Part shown: in pieces, positions 19,062 to 27,200 of the stretch
Layout: each line of letters starts with the position of its first letter
Numbering within the stretch: the first letter of the stretch is position 1
From: Candidatus Thiovulum stygium
GTDB taxonomy: Bacteria > Campylobacterota > Campylobacteria > Campylobacterales > Thiovulaceae
NCBI GenBank assembly: GCA_021582295.1
Contig: CP091137.1
Span: 700,001 to 764,000 of the forward strand
DNA: 64,000 bases
Direction: 5' to 3'
Made by a program: the position numbers and the translations under genes
The notes under the pieces: generated by a model
What the model saw: the letters and a program-made list of their open reading frames with translations, nothing else
Databases searched by the model: none
Told to the model about the DNA's origin: nothing

Positions 19062-19305
19062 TTAGCCTTTTATGTAAGAAAATTTCGCGGAATTATATCA
19101 AAAGAATTGAGTCTTTAAAGCTAAACCTTAACCCTTTAAAGTTTCTATCAGCACTTTTTAAATAATTATGCGAAGAATATTTTTGACTAGTTTGGTAATT
19201 TTTACAAGTTCAAATCCAATATATTTTTTATTAAAACTTTTTAGATTAAAAGATAGAATTTCAAAAATAATTTCAAATTATATTTTTAATCTTAGGAGAT
19301 TTCTC

Positions 19306-20406
19306 ATGGCTTTTAGTATCGGAATCGTCGGTTTGCCAAATGTCGGCAAAAGCACAACTTTTAATGCACTTACAAAGGCTCAAAATGCCGAAGCTGCAAA
19401 TTATCCATTTTGTACCATTGAACCAAATAAAGCAATAGTTCCACTTCCTGATCCTCGACTTAAAGAACTTTCGAAAATTGTTAAACCTGAAAGAGTTCAA
19501 TATGCAACTGTTGAATTTGTTGATATTGCTGGTCTTGTTCGTGGAGCTTCAAAAGGTGAAGGTCTCGGAAATCAGTTTTTAGCAACAATTCGCGAAACAA
19601 CCGCTATTTTACATATCGTTCGCTGTTTTGATGATGAAAATGTTGTTCATGTCGAAAATAGTGTTGATCCTATTCGAGATATCGAAATTATAGAACTAGA
19701 ATTATTATATGCTGATATTCAATCTCTTGAAAAAAGAATCGAACGATTGGTTAAAAATGCTAAATTTGATAAAGATGCTAAATTAGAGTTAGAAGTTGCC
19801 CAAGAATTATTAACTCATTTTAATAATGGCTTGTCTGCTAGAGTCTTTTATAAAAAAAGTAGTCCAGAATATATTTCTCTTAATAAAACTTTGAATTTTT
19901 TATCTGGTAAAGATGTAATTTTTGGTGCAAATGTTAGTGAAGATGGTCTTGCTGAAGATAATAATTATGTCAAAGCTGTAAAAAATTATGCTGAAAAAAC
20001 TGGTGCTGAAGTTGTTAAATTATGTGCCAAAATTGAAGAAGAATTAATCGGTTTAAATGAAGAAGAGAGTTCAGAATTTTTACAATCACTTGGAGTTAAT
20101 GAAAGTAGTTTAAATATTATTATTCGCAAAGGTTTTCAAAAACTTGGTTTAATAACATATTTTACTGCTGGAGTTAAAGAAGTTAGAGCTTGGACAATCG
20201 AAAAAGGTTGGAAAGCTCCAAAATCTGCTTCTGTAATTCATAATGATTTTGAACGAGGTTTTATTAGAGCTGAAGTTATAGCTTATAATGATTTTATAAA
20301 ATATAATGGTGAAGCAAAATCCCGAGAAGCTGGAGCTATGCGACTTGAAGGTAAAGATTATATAGTTCAAGATGGCGATGTAATGCATTTTAGATTTAAT
20401 GTTTAA
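19306..20406 (+). CDS. ychF: Redox-regulated ATPase / ribosome-associated P-loop protein YchF
   Basis: I chose the ATG at 19306 (AGGAG ribosome binding site, 8 bp spacing), giving 366 residues beginning MAFSIGIVGLPNVGKSTTFN. The frame is open further upstream but without homology. NYPFCTIEPN, DIAGLVRGASKGEGLG and the C-terminal TGS domain (EVRAWTIEKG, then YIVQDGDVMHFRFN) are typical of YchF/OLA1, which binds the ribosome and hydrolyses ATP. Confidence 0.96.
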   Translation: MAFSIGIVGLPNVGKSTTFNALTKAQNAEAANYPFCTIEPNKAIVPLPDPRLKELSKIVKPERVQYATVEFVDIAGLVRGASKGEGLGNQFLATIRETTAILHIVRCFDDENVVHVENSVDPIRDIEIIELELLYADIQSLEKRIERLVKNAKFDKDAKLELEVAQELLTHFNNGLSARVFYKKSSPEYISLNKTLNFLSGKDVIFGANVSEDGLAEDNNYVKAVKNYAEKTGAEVVKLCAKIEEELIGLNEEESSEFLQSLGVNESSLNIIIRKGFQKLGLITYFTAGVKEVRAWTIEKGWKAPKSASVIHNDFERGFIRAEVIAYNDFIKYNGEAKSREAGAMRLEGKDYIVQDGDVMHFRFNV

Positions 20407-20429
20407 AATATAAATGGAGATTAATTTAA

Positions 20430-20681
20430 ATGTTAAATTTAAAAATTGATTCAGAGAATAAGAGTCTCTATCTTGAAATGATGTTAAAAGGCGAATCTGA
20501 TGTCATCAAATTTGAAATTGGCGAATATAAAATCGTTGAAGATGGAAATCGCACTTTTTTACAATTTAAGCAACTTAAAACAAATCGCGAATGGGTTAAT
20601 ATTTTAATCGAAAATTATCTAAAAATTAATCAGATTGAAATTCCACAAGAATATAAAAGAGTTTTAGCAATAGCTTTATAA
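20430..20681 (+). CDS. Small conserved-looking hypothetical protein
   Basis: An 83-residue acidic protein without a recognised domain, signal peptide or membrane segment. It is tightly packed, 23 bp after ychF and 7 bp before rdgB, with a GGAG ribosome binding site. The packing argues that it is a real gene in a ychF-orf-rdgB operon. Confidence 0.7.
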   Translation: MLNLKIDSENKSLYLEMMLKGESDVIKFEIGEYKIVEDGNRTFLQFKQLKTNREWVNILIENYLKINQIEIPQEYKRVLAIAL

Positions 20682-20688
20682 ATATAAA

Positions 20689-21297
20689 ATGAGTAGAAAA
20701 ATTATTTTAGCTACTTCAAATAGTGGCAAAGTGCGAGAAATTCAAGCTTTTTTTAAAGATTTAAATTTCGAAGTTGTTCCTTATACTAAATTTATAGAAA
20801 GTTTCGAAATTGAAGAGACTGGTAAAACTTTTAAAGAAAATGCAATTATAAAAGCTAAAGCTGTTTATGATGAACTTATTAAAGCTGAAATATATGAAAT
20901 TGTTATTTCTGATGATAGTGGTATTTCTGTTGAAGTTTTAGATTGGCAACCAAATATATATAGTGCAAGATATAGTGGCATTAATGCAACTTCAATTGAA
21001 AATCTAAATAAATTAATATCTGAACTAAAAAAACTTGAAGTTCAAAATAGTAAAGCTTTTTATACTGCATCGATTGCAATTATCTCTCCAAAAGGTGAAA
21101 TTTTCACAACTCACGGTTGGATGCATGGTCGAGTTATTCCTGAAAAAATTGGTAATGGTGGTTTCGGCTATGATCCATGTTTTATTCCTGATGGAGAAAA
21201 TAATACTTTAGGTATATTGCCAGATAATATAAAAGATAAATATTCTCATCGAATTAAAGCTTTAAAATTAGCAAAACTGATTTTAAAAAATATCTAA
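20689..21297 (+). CDS. rdgB: XTP/dITP diphosphatase (non-canonical purine NTP pyrophosphatase)
   Basis: The 202-residue Ham1-family protein hydrolyses dITP and XTP so they are not built into DNA. It begins KIILATSNSGKVREI, has SDDSGISVEVL with the Mg-binding acids, and GNGGFGYDPCFIPDG near residue 165. Its last 14 codons and stop are duplicated 268 bp downstream as part of a 44-bp direct repeat that encloses a KilA-N remnant. Confidence 0.95.
   Translation: MSRKIILATSNSGKVREIQAFFKDLNFEVVPYTKFIESFEIEETGKTFKENAIIKAKAVYDELIKAEIYEIVISDDSGISVEVLDWQPNIYSARYSGINATSIENLNKLISELKKLEVQNSKAFYTASIAIISPKGEIFTTHGWMHGRVIPEKIGNGGFGYDPCFIPDGENNTLGILPDNIKDKYSHRIKALKLAKLILKNI
21254..21297. repeat. 44-bp direct repeat, left copy (end of rdgB)
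   Basis: A perfect match to 21522-21565. This copy is the 3' end of rdgB including its stop codon. The repeat pair encloses a KilA-N-like gene remnant, as if something had been inserted at the end of rdgB and regenerated it. Confidence 0.88.
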
Positions 21298-21302
21298 TTC
21301 AT

Positions 21303-21533
21303 AAAGGATTAAATCTTTACACTTTAGATCAAATTTTAAAAAAGCAAGAATTTTGGGAATTTGTCATTGCAAAAAACACTCAATTAGCTCGAAAATCTAA
21401 TTGCGACGAATCGTCGGAATTTAAAAACATCGATTCTATCGGTATCATTGTTCGTTCAGCGAGTCGAGAAAATGGGCTTTTAACTAAATCAGGTGCTACG
21501 GCTGATTTAAATTTTACAATTTTAAAGCTTTAA
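21303..21533 (+). pseudogene. KilA-N-like gene remnant
   Basis: The frame is open from 21303 and reads KGLNLYTLDQILKKQEFWEFV and onwards to ATADLNFTILKL and a stop. It resembles the intact protein at 21711-22427 (KGLKEITLEEYLRRSETWEFI) in the helix before the core, but has no start codon or complete KilA-N domain. The end lies in the right copy of the 44-bp repeat. Confidence 0.6.
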
Positions 21534-21565
21534 AATTAGCAAAACTGATTTTAAAAAATATCTAA
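21522..21565. repeat. 44-bp direct repeat, right copy
   Basis: Perfect copy of the end of rdgB (21254-21297), in the same orientation. The next repeat, flanking the KilA-N gene, begins at its last bases (21564). Confidence 0.88.
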
Positions 21566-21597
21566 AATTATAATTAAATTTCTGTTTTTGAAGTTTT
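21564..21597. repeat. 34-bp direct repeat, left of the KilA-N gene
   Basis: Matches 22418-22451 with two mismatches (begins AAAATTATAATTAAATTT). The right copy overlaps the last codons and stop of the KilA-N gene. The pair brackets the gene and one GATGAGGT octamer at 21629. Confidence 0.75.
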
Positions 21598-21710
21598 AAA
21601 AATTGATTTAATTTGTTGATTGTTTTTTGATGAGGTGTTTTTTTGAAGTTAGCCCTTTGTTATAATTAGGTTGCAAAACATTTAAAAAAAGGGCTAAGTG
21701 GAATTTTATC

Positions 21711-22427
21711 ATGAAAACAAATCAAATGATGACTGTCAAAATAGGACATGAACATACAGTTCAAATTGGACATTTGACCAAAATGGGTAACTTAAATGAT
21801 ATTCTCAAAATTGGAAATCTTTATCGAAAAGAAAAAGGCTTAAAAGAGATCACTCTCGAAGAATATTTAAGAAGAAGTGAAACTTGGGAATTTATAATCG
21901 AAGTTGAACAAAAATACGGTAAAACCGCAAACAGGGATTTTCCCAGTTTGGAAAAAGATGAGAAAAATCGTATTGTTTATGGTCAATATATGAATCAATT
22001 CTCTGTAATAAAATCTCAAAAAGGTGGCAAACCTGAAAATAGAGGTGTTTGGGCAAATCTTCAAATTATGCTTGATCTTGCAATTTATTTGTCTGCCACT
22101 TTAAGACTTGAAATGATTTATATTTTTATTAATCATAAGCTTCTTGAATGGCGGGATCTCGGTGGAGATAATTTCAAAGAGTTTAATCGAGTTGTTGATA
22201 TGTTACTTGATCTAAACAGTTATTCAAAAGTAGATGTATATCAATATGTTGCTATAGAATTGAGAAAAAAACAAAATATTCTTGATACTAAAGGTTACAA
22301 CGAAAAAGATCACAATTCTAAAATTCAAGAAACCCGAGCCAAATGGCTTGAGCATTTAACTTTTGTTGTTCGTGTTGGATTAGTGAAATCTTTTTACGAA
22401 TTAATAGAACTTATTAAAAAATTATAA
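21711..22427 (+). CDS. KilA-N domain protein
   Basis: This 238-residue protein has a KilA-N-type domain (about residues 40-170: WANLQIMLDLAIYLSATLRLEMIYIFINHKLLEWRD, quoted in part). KilA-N is a DNA-binding domain of phage and large-virus proteins, often exchanged with Bro-N. The gene lies alone between 34-bp direct repeats directly downstream of the repeat-bounded remnant at the end of rdgB. Its role is probably that of a phage-type regulator, with no known target. Confidence 0.82.
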   Translation: MKTNQMMTVKIGHEHTVQIGHLTKMGNLNDILKIGNLYRKEKGLKEITLEEYLRRSETWEFIIEVEQKYGKTANRDFPSLEKDEKNRIVYGQYMNQFSVIKSQKGGKPENRGVWANLQIMLDLAIYLSATLRLEMIYIFINHKLLEWRDLGGDNFKEFNRVVDMLLDLNSYSKVDVYQYVAIELRKKQNILDTKGYNEKDHNSKIQETRAKWLEHLTFVVRVGLVKSFYELIELIKKL

Positions 22428-22451
22428 TTAAATTTGTGTTTTTAAAGTTTT
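22418..22451. repeat. 34-bp direct repeat, right of the KilA-N gene
   Basis: Copy of 21564-21597 with two mismatches. It begins within the final codons of the KilA-N gene. Confidence 0.75.
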
Positions 22452-22541
22452 GAAAGAGATCACTCTCCGTCTTTCTCGTGCTTGACACGGGAATCCATTA
22501 CAATTGAATAATATTTATATTTTTATAACTTACTTGAATGG

Positions 22542-22564
22542 ATATTCGGGTCAAGCCCGAATAT
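22542..22564. repeat. REP-like palindrome ATATTCGGG / CCCGAATAT, copy 1
   Basis: A 9-bp stem with loop TCAAG. The same palindrome is at about 23962-23984 and, in inverse orientation, at about 51319-51341; shorter relatives are at 991-1010. A related element with CGTGCTTGACACG lies about 70 bp upstream of each of the first two copies. Confidence 0.8.
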
Positions 22565-22624
22565 GACGGGCGAGGCGAATATGATGGGCGAGGCGAATAT
22601 GACGGGCGAGGCGAATATGATGGG
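22564..22624. repeat. 18-bp tandem repeat, about 3.3 copies
   Basis: The unit GAYGGGCGAGGCGAATAT is repeated with alternating C/T at position 3. It sits at the same place as a different, 25-bp tandem array after the other variable gene (23976-24065). It probably arose by slippage from the neighbouring palindrome. Confidence 0.85.
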
Positions 22625-22801
22625 AATAGTTTAAAAATTCCCCTTCTTCAGAAGGGGTGGCAGACAAAGTCTGACGGGGAAGTCGTTTTATTTGATTCGT
22701 TATCTTGAGATTTGTCTTTATATCTAAAATAAATAAGAACTTTTGGGACAAGCCCAAAAGTTAATAGTTAAATAGATAAGAAAAACTTATCTCACACAAC
22801 G
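22622..22801. repeat. ~180-bp block shared downstream of two DGR target genes, copy 1
   Basis: Nearly identical to 24063-24242 (one indel near TTTGTCTTTATATC). Read from the variable gene outward, it contains the end of the VR, the AACTTTTGGG hairpin, a GTCAGAC / GTCTG hairpin and a CCCCTTC / GAAGGGG hairpin. The part nearest the gene is also found after the J-domain fusion at 7125-7200. Confidence 0.88.
22748..22772. other. DGR target-recognition-like hairpin after VR2 (approximate position)
   Basis: The stem AACTTTTGGG / CCCAAAAGTT with a 5-nt loop lies downstream of the stop of the variable gene at 22787. It is identical to the hairpins after the other two VRs. Position is given to within about ten bases. 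Confidence 0.7.
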
Positions 22802-23203
22802 AACGAAATGATTACTGCCCTGAGCGTAGCCGTCATATCCAATGCCGAAATACAACCTACATGAATAGGAAGTATAAGCTTTATTTATAGTTGATGTCCA
22901 ATACCAAGAGTTACTAACATTTTTAAAAACAGGATCAATTGCTGGATTATATCTATCATAATCAACAATTGAACGAAGTTCATTTATATTTGGAAGCCTC
23001 CAGTCGCTATAACCTCCAAGAGTTAAGCTTTCACAATAATCAATTGCACCTTGCCAATCTTTTGTGACTGTTTCTGCATCGCTATTATCTTGCCACATTA
23101 AACCTGTTGTTAAATCAGTAACAATCTCTTGTGAATCATCTCTTGTGAAATCTGCAAAGCTAAAAGTTATTAAACTTAATAATATTAAAATAGTCTTTCT
23201 CAT
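22787..23203 (-). CDS. Secreted DUF1566 protein with DGR-type variable C-terminus
   Basis: I chose the ATG at 23203 (AAGGAAAAA ribosome binding site), giving 138 residues. The frame is open further upstream, but that part is the RT remnant. A signal peptide (MRKTILILLSLITFSFA) is followed by one DUF1566 domain: DLTTGLMWQDNSD, YSDWRLPNINELRSIVDY, SWYWTSTI and the terminal FVRCVR. The body is close to the C-terminus of the lipoprotein at 24229-27747, while the last ~25 codons differ, which is the pattern of DGR variable regions. A periplasmic or surface ligand-binding role is inferred. Confidence 0.85.
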   Translation of the reverse strand: MRKTILILLSLITFSFADFTRDDSQEIVTDLTTGLMWQDNSDAETVTKDWQGAIDYCESLTLGGYSDWRLPNINELRSIVDYDRYNPAIDPVFKNVSNSWYWTSTINKAYTSYSCRLYFGIGYDGYAQGSNHFVRCVR

Positions 23204-23440
23204 TTTTTCCTTTTCTCGTAAATTTTGACAATTGCAATGCTTTAAATGACCCAAATATGAAGCTTGAATTTGCTCAAAATTATCTAGTTCATCTTGTCTC
23301 GCCTTTTTCCATTTATAATTATTAATTACTCTATTTCTGCTTAATATATAGTCAGGTCTAATAATATATCCTAAAAAATCTAACCCATCTTTTGTTTTTT
23401 TCAATTTCACATCATCTGGTAGATAGACCGCATAATGTTT
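23204..23440 (-). pseudogene. C-terminal remnant of a DGR reverse transcriptase
   Basis: About 79 codons read KHYAVYLPDDVKLKK, then GLDFLGYIIRPDYILSRNRV, then QASYLGHLKHCN. These strings (FLGY, IRPDY, RV.NN, SYLGHLKH) are typical of the thumb and C-terminal end of DGR and related group II-intron-type RTs. A stop codon lies directly before the fragment, so the palm and fingers with the catalytic Asp residues are gone. The frame runs on without a stop into the variable gene. The fragment begins only 35 bp after the avd remnant, where a template repeat and the rest of the RT would normally lie. Confidence 0.82.
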
Positions 23441-23475
23441 TTAATTTTGCAACACCACAAAAATATCTATTATTT

Positions 23476-23822
23476 TTATGTTCTGGCGACACTATTATAC
23501 CAACCATTTGCCTGTTTTGTAACATCTATTGCTAATTTAGAGATATTTTCGAATTGTTTAAAACTTTTAAAAGCTGTTAATTCGTTAGATAAATTTATTA
23601 GAATTAGGAACTCATCGCATTTTTCAACAAGTTGAAATAATAAACTCTTTTTATCTCTAGTTCTATTAACTTTTGATATTAAAAAAGCATCTCTTGAGAA
23701 CGAACTCTTAAATCTGTTCCTAATGAGTAACGATTATAACGATCAAAATGTTTAACTATCGTTTCTACATATTTTGCTAATTCCATAGCTGAACGGAAAA
23801 TTTGTAACTCTTCATATTTCAT
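23476..23822 (-). pseudogene. avd: DGR accessory protein Avd (four-helix-bundle), frameshifted
   Basis: From ATG at 23822 the frame reads MKYEELQIFRSAMELAKYVE, then FDRYNRYSLGTDLRVRSQEM, and stops. Shifting by one base at the T-run near 23675 continues it as FLISKVNRTRDKKSLLFQLVE to KLAIDVTKQANGWYNSVART and a stop at 23476. The four-helix layout and the KQANGW end are those of the bAvd family, which binds the RT in DGRs. It lies between the long variable lipoprotein and the RT remnant, the usual order target-avd-RT. Confidence 0.75.
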
Positions 23823-24228
23823 TGATATCCTATCTATATATATATATTATCTTTTTTCTGATGTTTTAATATACCGAAACAAGTTCAGTATTACATTTTC
23901 TCGTGCTTGACACGGGAATTCATTACAATTGAAGAATATTTGTATTTTTATAACTTGATGGATATTCGGGTCAAGCCCGAATATGACGGAGGAAAAACCG
24001 CCCGAATATGACGGAGGAAAAACCGCCCGAATATGACGGAGGAAAAACCGCCCGAATATGACGGGAATAGTTTAAAAATTCCCCTTCTTCAGAAGGGGTG
24101 GCAGACAAAGTCTGACGGGGAAGTCGTTTTATTTGATTCGTTATCTTGAGATTTGTTCTTTATATCTAAAATAAATAAGAACTTTTGGGACAAGCCCAAA
24201 AGTTAATAGTTAAATAGATAAGAAAAAC
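23823..24228. other. Gene-free spacer between the long variable lipoprotein and avd
   Basis: The spacer holds the second copy of the ~180-bp post-VR block (24063-24242), a 25-bp tandem array and two palindromes. I looked here for an adenine-rich template repeat matching the VRs and found none. Confidence 0.7.
23976..24065. repeat. 25-bp tandem repeat, about 3.6 copies
   Basis: Each unit begins CCCGAATATGACGG and ends AAAAACCG. The first unit starts in the right arm of the ATATTCGGG palindrome. It is not CRISPR: there are no spacers and the copies are contiguous. Confidence 0.88.
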
Positions 24229-24242
24229 TTATCTCACACAAC
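24063..24242. repeat. ~180-bp block shared downstream of two DGR target genes, copy 2
   Basis: Near-identical partner of 22622-22801, including the AACTTTTGGG recognition-type hairpin (about 24189-24213) and the CCCCTTC hairpin. It follows the stop of the lipoprotein gene. Confidence 0.88.
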
Positions 24243-27200
24243 GAAACAAACGATAACTGTTCTGATTGTAGTAGTTGTCATCTCCATAGCTGAAATCCAA
24301 AATCCAAGAATAGGAAGTATTAGTTTTACTTATAGTTGATGTCCAATACCAAGAGTTACTAACATTTTGAAAAACTGGATCAATTGCTGGATCATATCGA
24401 CCATAATCAACAATCGTTGTCATCTCTTTCAATGTTGGGAGTCTCCAATTGCTATAACCTCCAAGAGTTAAGCTATTGCAGTAATCAATCGCACCTTGCC
24501 AATTTTTTGTGACTGTTTTTGCATCGCTATTATCTTGCCACATAAAGCCTGTTGTTAAATCAGTAACAATCCCTTGTGAATCATCTCGTGAATATTTTCG
24601 TTCCAAACCTTTTTCATAAGAACCATCATCACCGCTATATATACTATCATTAATAGTTTGACCAGTTTTTAAAACTTTACTATTAGTTACATTTCTTTCA
24701 ATTGCCTCAACATTTATCGAAGCTGTTGATGAAACATTTTCAGAAGTTCCTTTTACAGAAACAAGATAATTTCCAATATTTGTAAAAATATAAGAGAATG
24801 AACTATTATAGCTATTTTGTTCAACCCCATCAATATACCAAACATAACTAATATTAGATTTATCAGAGGTTACAGAAAAATTAGCTGTTCGATTAACATC
24901 AGCAGTTTCGCTACCAGAAAAAGATAATTTAGGTTTTTCAGGCGGATTTATCGTAATTGTTTCAGTTGTTGATGAGGTTGCCCCACGATTATCTGTTACA
25001 GTTAAAGTTATCGTATGAGTTCCTTCAGACAAATATTCATAAGTATATGAACTTGATGAGTTTGATAGTTCTCCATCAATATTACTACTAAATAGATATT
25101 TTGTAATAGAACCGTCAGTATCATAAGATGAACCGCCATTCAATGTAAGTTGATCTTTTGTTTTAAAAGCTCCAATTGGCAATTTTAAAATAGCAGTTGG
25201 CGAATAGTTTTTCAAAACATTCACATTTATAGCTTGCTGAGAACTTTTACCCCATTTATCATAAACAGTTAAAGTAATTATATGATTTCCAATTGATAAA
25301 TTAGCTGTTGAAAAAGTTGAATTTGAATTGTCAATAACTGTTTTTAGAGCTTTCAAATTTAAAGGCAGGCTCGGAATGTCGTCCATATATTCATAACGAT
25401 CGTTAATATCTGAATTTGAAGTTGTTGAATCATTTATATATTCATAACTATCGTTAATAATATTTTCTGGTTTATCTTTTTTAACAAAACTAATAACTCC
25501 AGCTGAATTAATCATAACACTATTTTGAATAGTTTTTGAAACAAGATTTCCATCAATCGAAGAGCTTAACTCATATTTTGCAATTCCAGAATTATCAGAA
25601 CTTCCAGCAAACGAAAATTCAAGAACTTCACCACTATAAACAGATGTCTTATTTACTGAAACTTTTGCAACTGGAGTATCATTTGTAATCGAAATAGTTT
25701 TTGATATTTCAGAAATATGTCCAACCTCATCATAAGCTTTAAGAGTTATCTTGTGAGTTCCTTCACTTAAAGTTGAGATTTTAAATATATTTCCAAATTG
25801 CGAACTACTGCTATCATAAATAGTTCCATCAATAGAATCAGTTAAAACAAATCTACTAATAGCTAAATCATCATAACTATCGCTAAAATCGAAACTAATC
25901 TCATTACCAATATCTTCATTAGTTGAACTAATTTTTAAGCTTGTTCTCGGTGAACCATCTGCAACTTCAATATTTTTATTTATCGATGAGGTTTTACCAA
26001 ATTTATCAGTAACTTTTAAAGTAATTATATGACTACCTTTAGATAAAGGCGATTTTGTTATAAAATTAGTTTTATCTCCAGAATATAAAAGTCCATCAAT
26101 TGAAGAATTGAGTTCATATTTTGCAATTCCAATATCATCATAACTCTTATTGAAATCAAAACTAATTAACTCATTTAAACCGACACTACTTGCAACACCT
26201 AAAACAGCAACAGGATTACTGTTTTTTATAACTAAAATTTTAGAAGCTTCGCCGAAACTATTCCATTGATCATAACCTTTAAGAGTTAAAATATGAGTTC
26301 CTTCGCTTAAATTAGCCATTGAAAAAGAGGTATTTAATCCACTATACAATTGTCCATCAATCGATGAAGATAATACAAATTTTTCAATACCAACATCATC
26401 AGAACCGCTAAATGACAAAGATTTTTCAGAACCTTGTAAAACAGTATCATTGTTTAAATAAAATTTAACTGTTGGAGCTATATTATTTATCTCTTCAACT
26501 GTTTTATTAATCTGAGGTGATATAAATTTAAAATAATCTATATCCTCATAATGAATATAAGAATCTGTTTGACTACTGCCTACATTTATAATCGTAGCTT
26601 CATTTAATTTGTCGTTTGGTTCTAAAACTGCTGGATCTGAAAAACTATCAAATTTACTTGTAGAAACATATCCATTAGTGCTAATACCATATATACCCTC
26701 TTTTGCAAGATCTCCATAATTTATAAGAGATAAAGTATAGCTTTTATCACTCGAAAGAGTTGGTAAAAGTATTTCTACATTGGAATTATTTATCGTAATT
26801 GATTTACCACTTGGATATTTCAAAGTTCCGTTTAAATTAACTTGAGATTTCATATTCAAATTAAAACTAGTTTTATAAACAGTAATTAGACCTTTTTCTT
26901 GCCAAACTCTATTACTTGAATCTTTTATTTTAACAAGTAAATTATAATTTTTCTCATTTTCTATCTGCTCATTAAAAGAAAAAGTTACTGGAATTCGTTT
27001 TTCTGTTCCAATTGGAATTGAACCAAGAACAGAACCTTTTGTAAAAGTTTTTGCATCATCTAAAGAAATTTCAAAAGATAAGCCTCGACCAACATCGTAA
27101 CCAATGTTTTTAACAATTATCTCACCATTATAGATTTGACCATTTCCATAAAAGAATTCGGTAGAACTTTCAAAATTTGTTTGAAAATTTGCAAGACCCT

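Noticed and set aside
21254-22451. Insertion sequence or integrative element at rdgB
   Set aside because: No transposase, integrase or terminal inverted repeats; only gene-end direct repeats are present, so I report it as an integrase-free module instead.
22551-22757. 68-codon minus-strand frame with a repeated HIRLAR peptide
   Set aside because: It translates the 18-bp tandem array and a palindrome; no ribosome binding site and no homology seen.
22564-24065. Tandem arrays as a possible CRISPR
   Set aside because: The units (18 and 25 bp) are contiguous without unique spacers, and no cas gene is near.
23823-24228. Template repeat (TR) of the DGR
   Set aside because: The only VR-like sequence here is the end of the lipoprotein gene itself; no adenine-rich partner copy was found.
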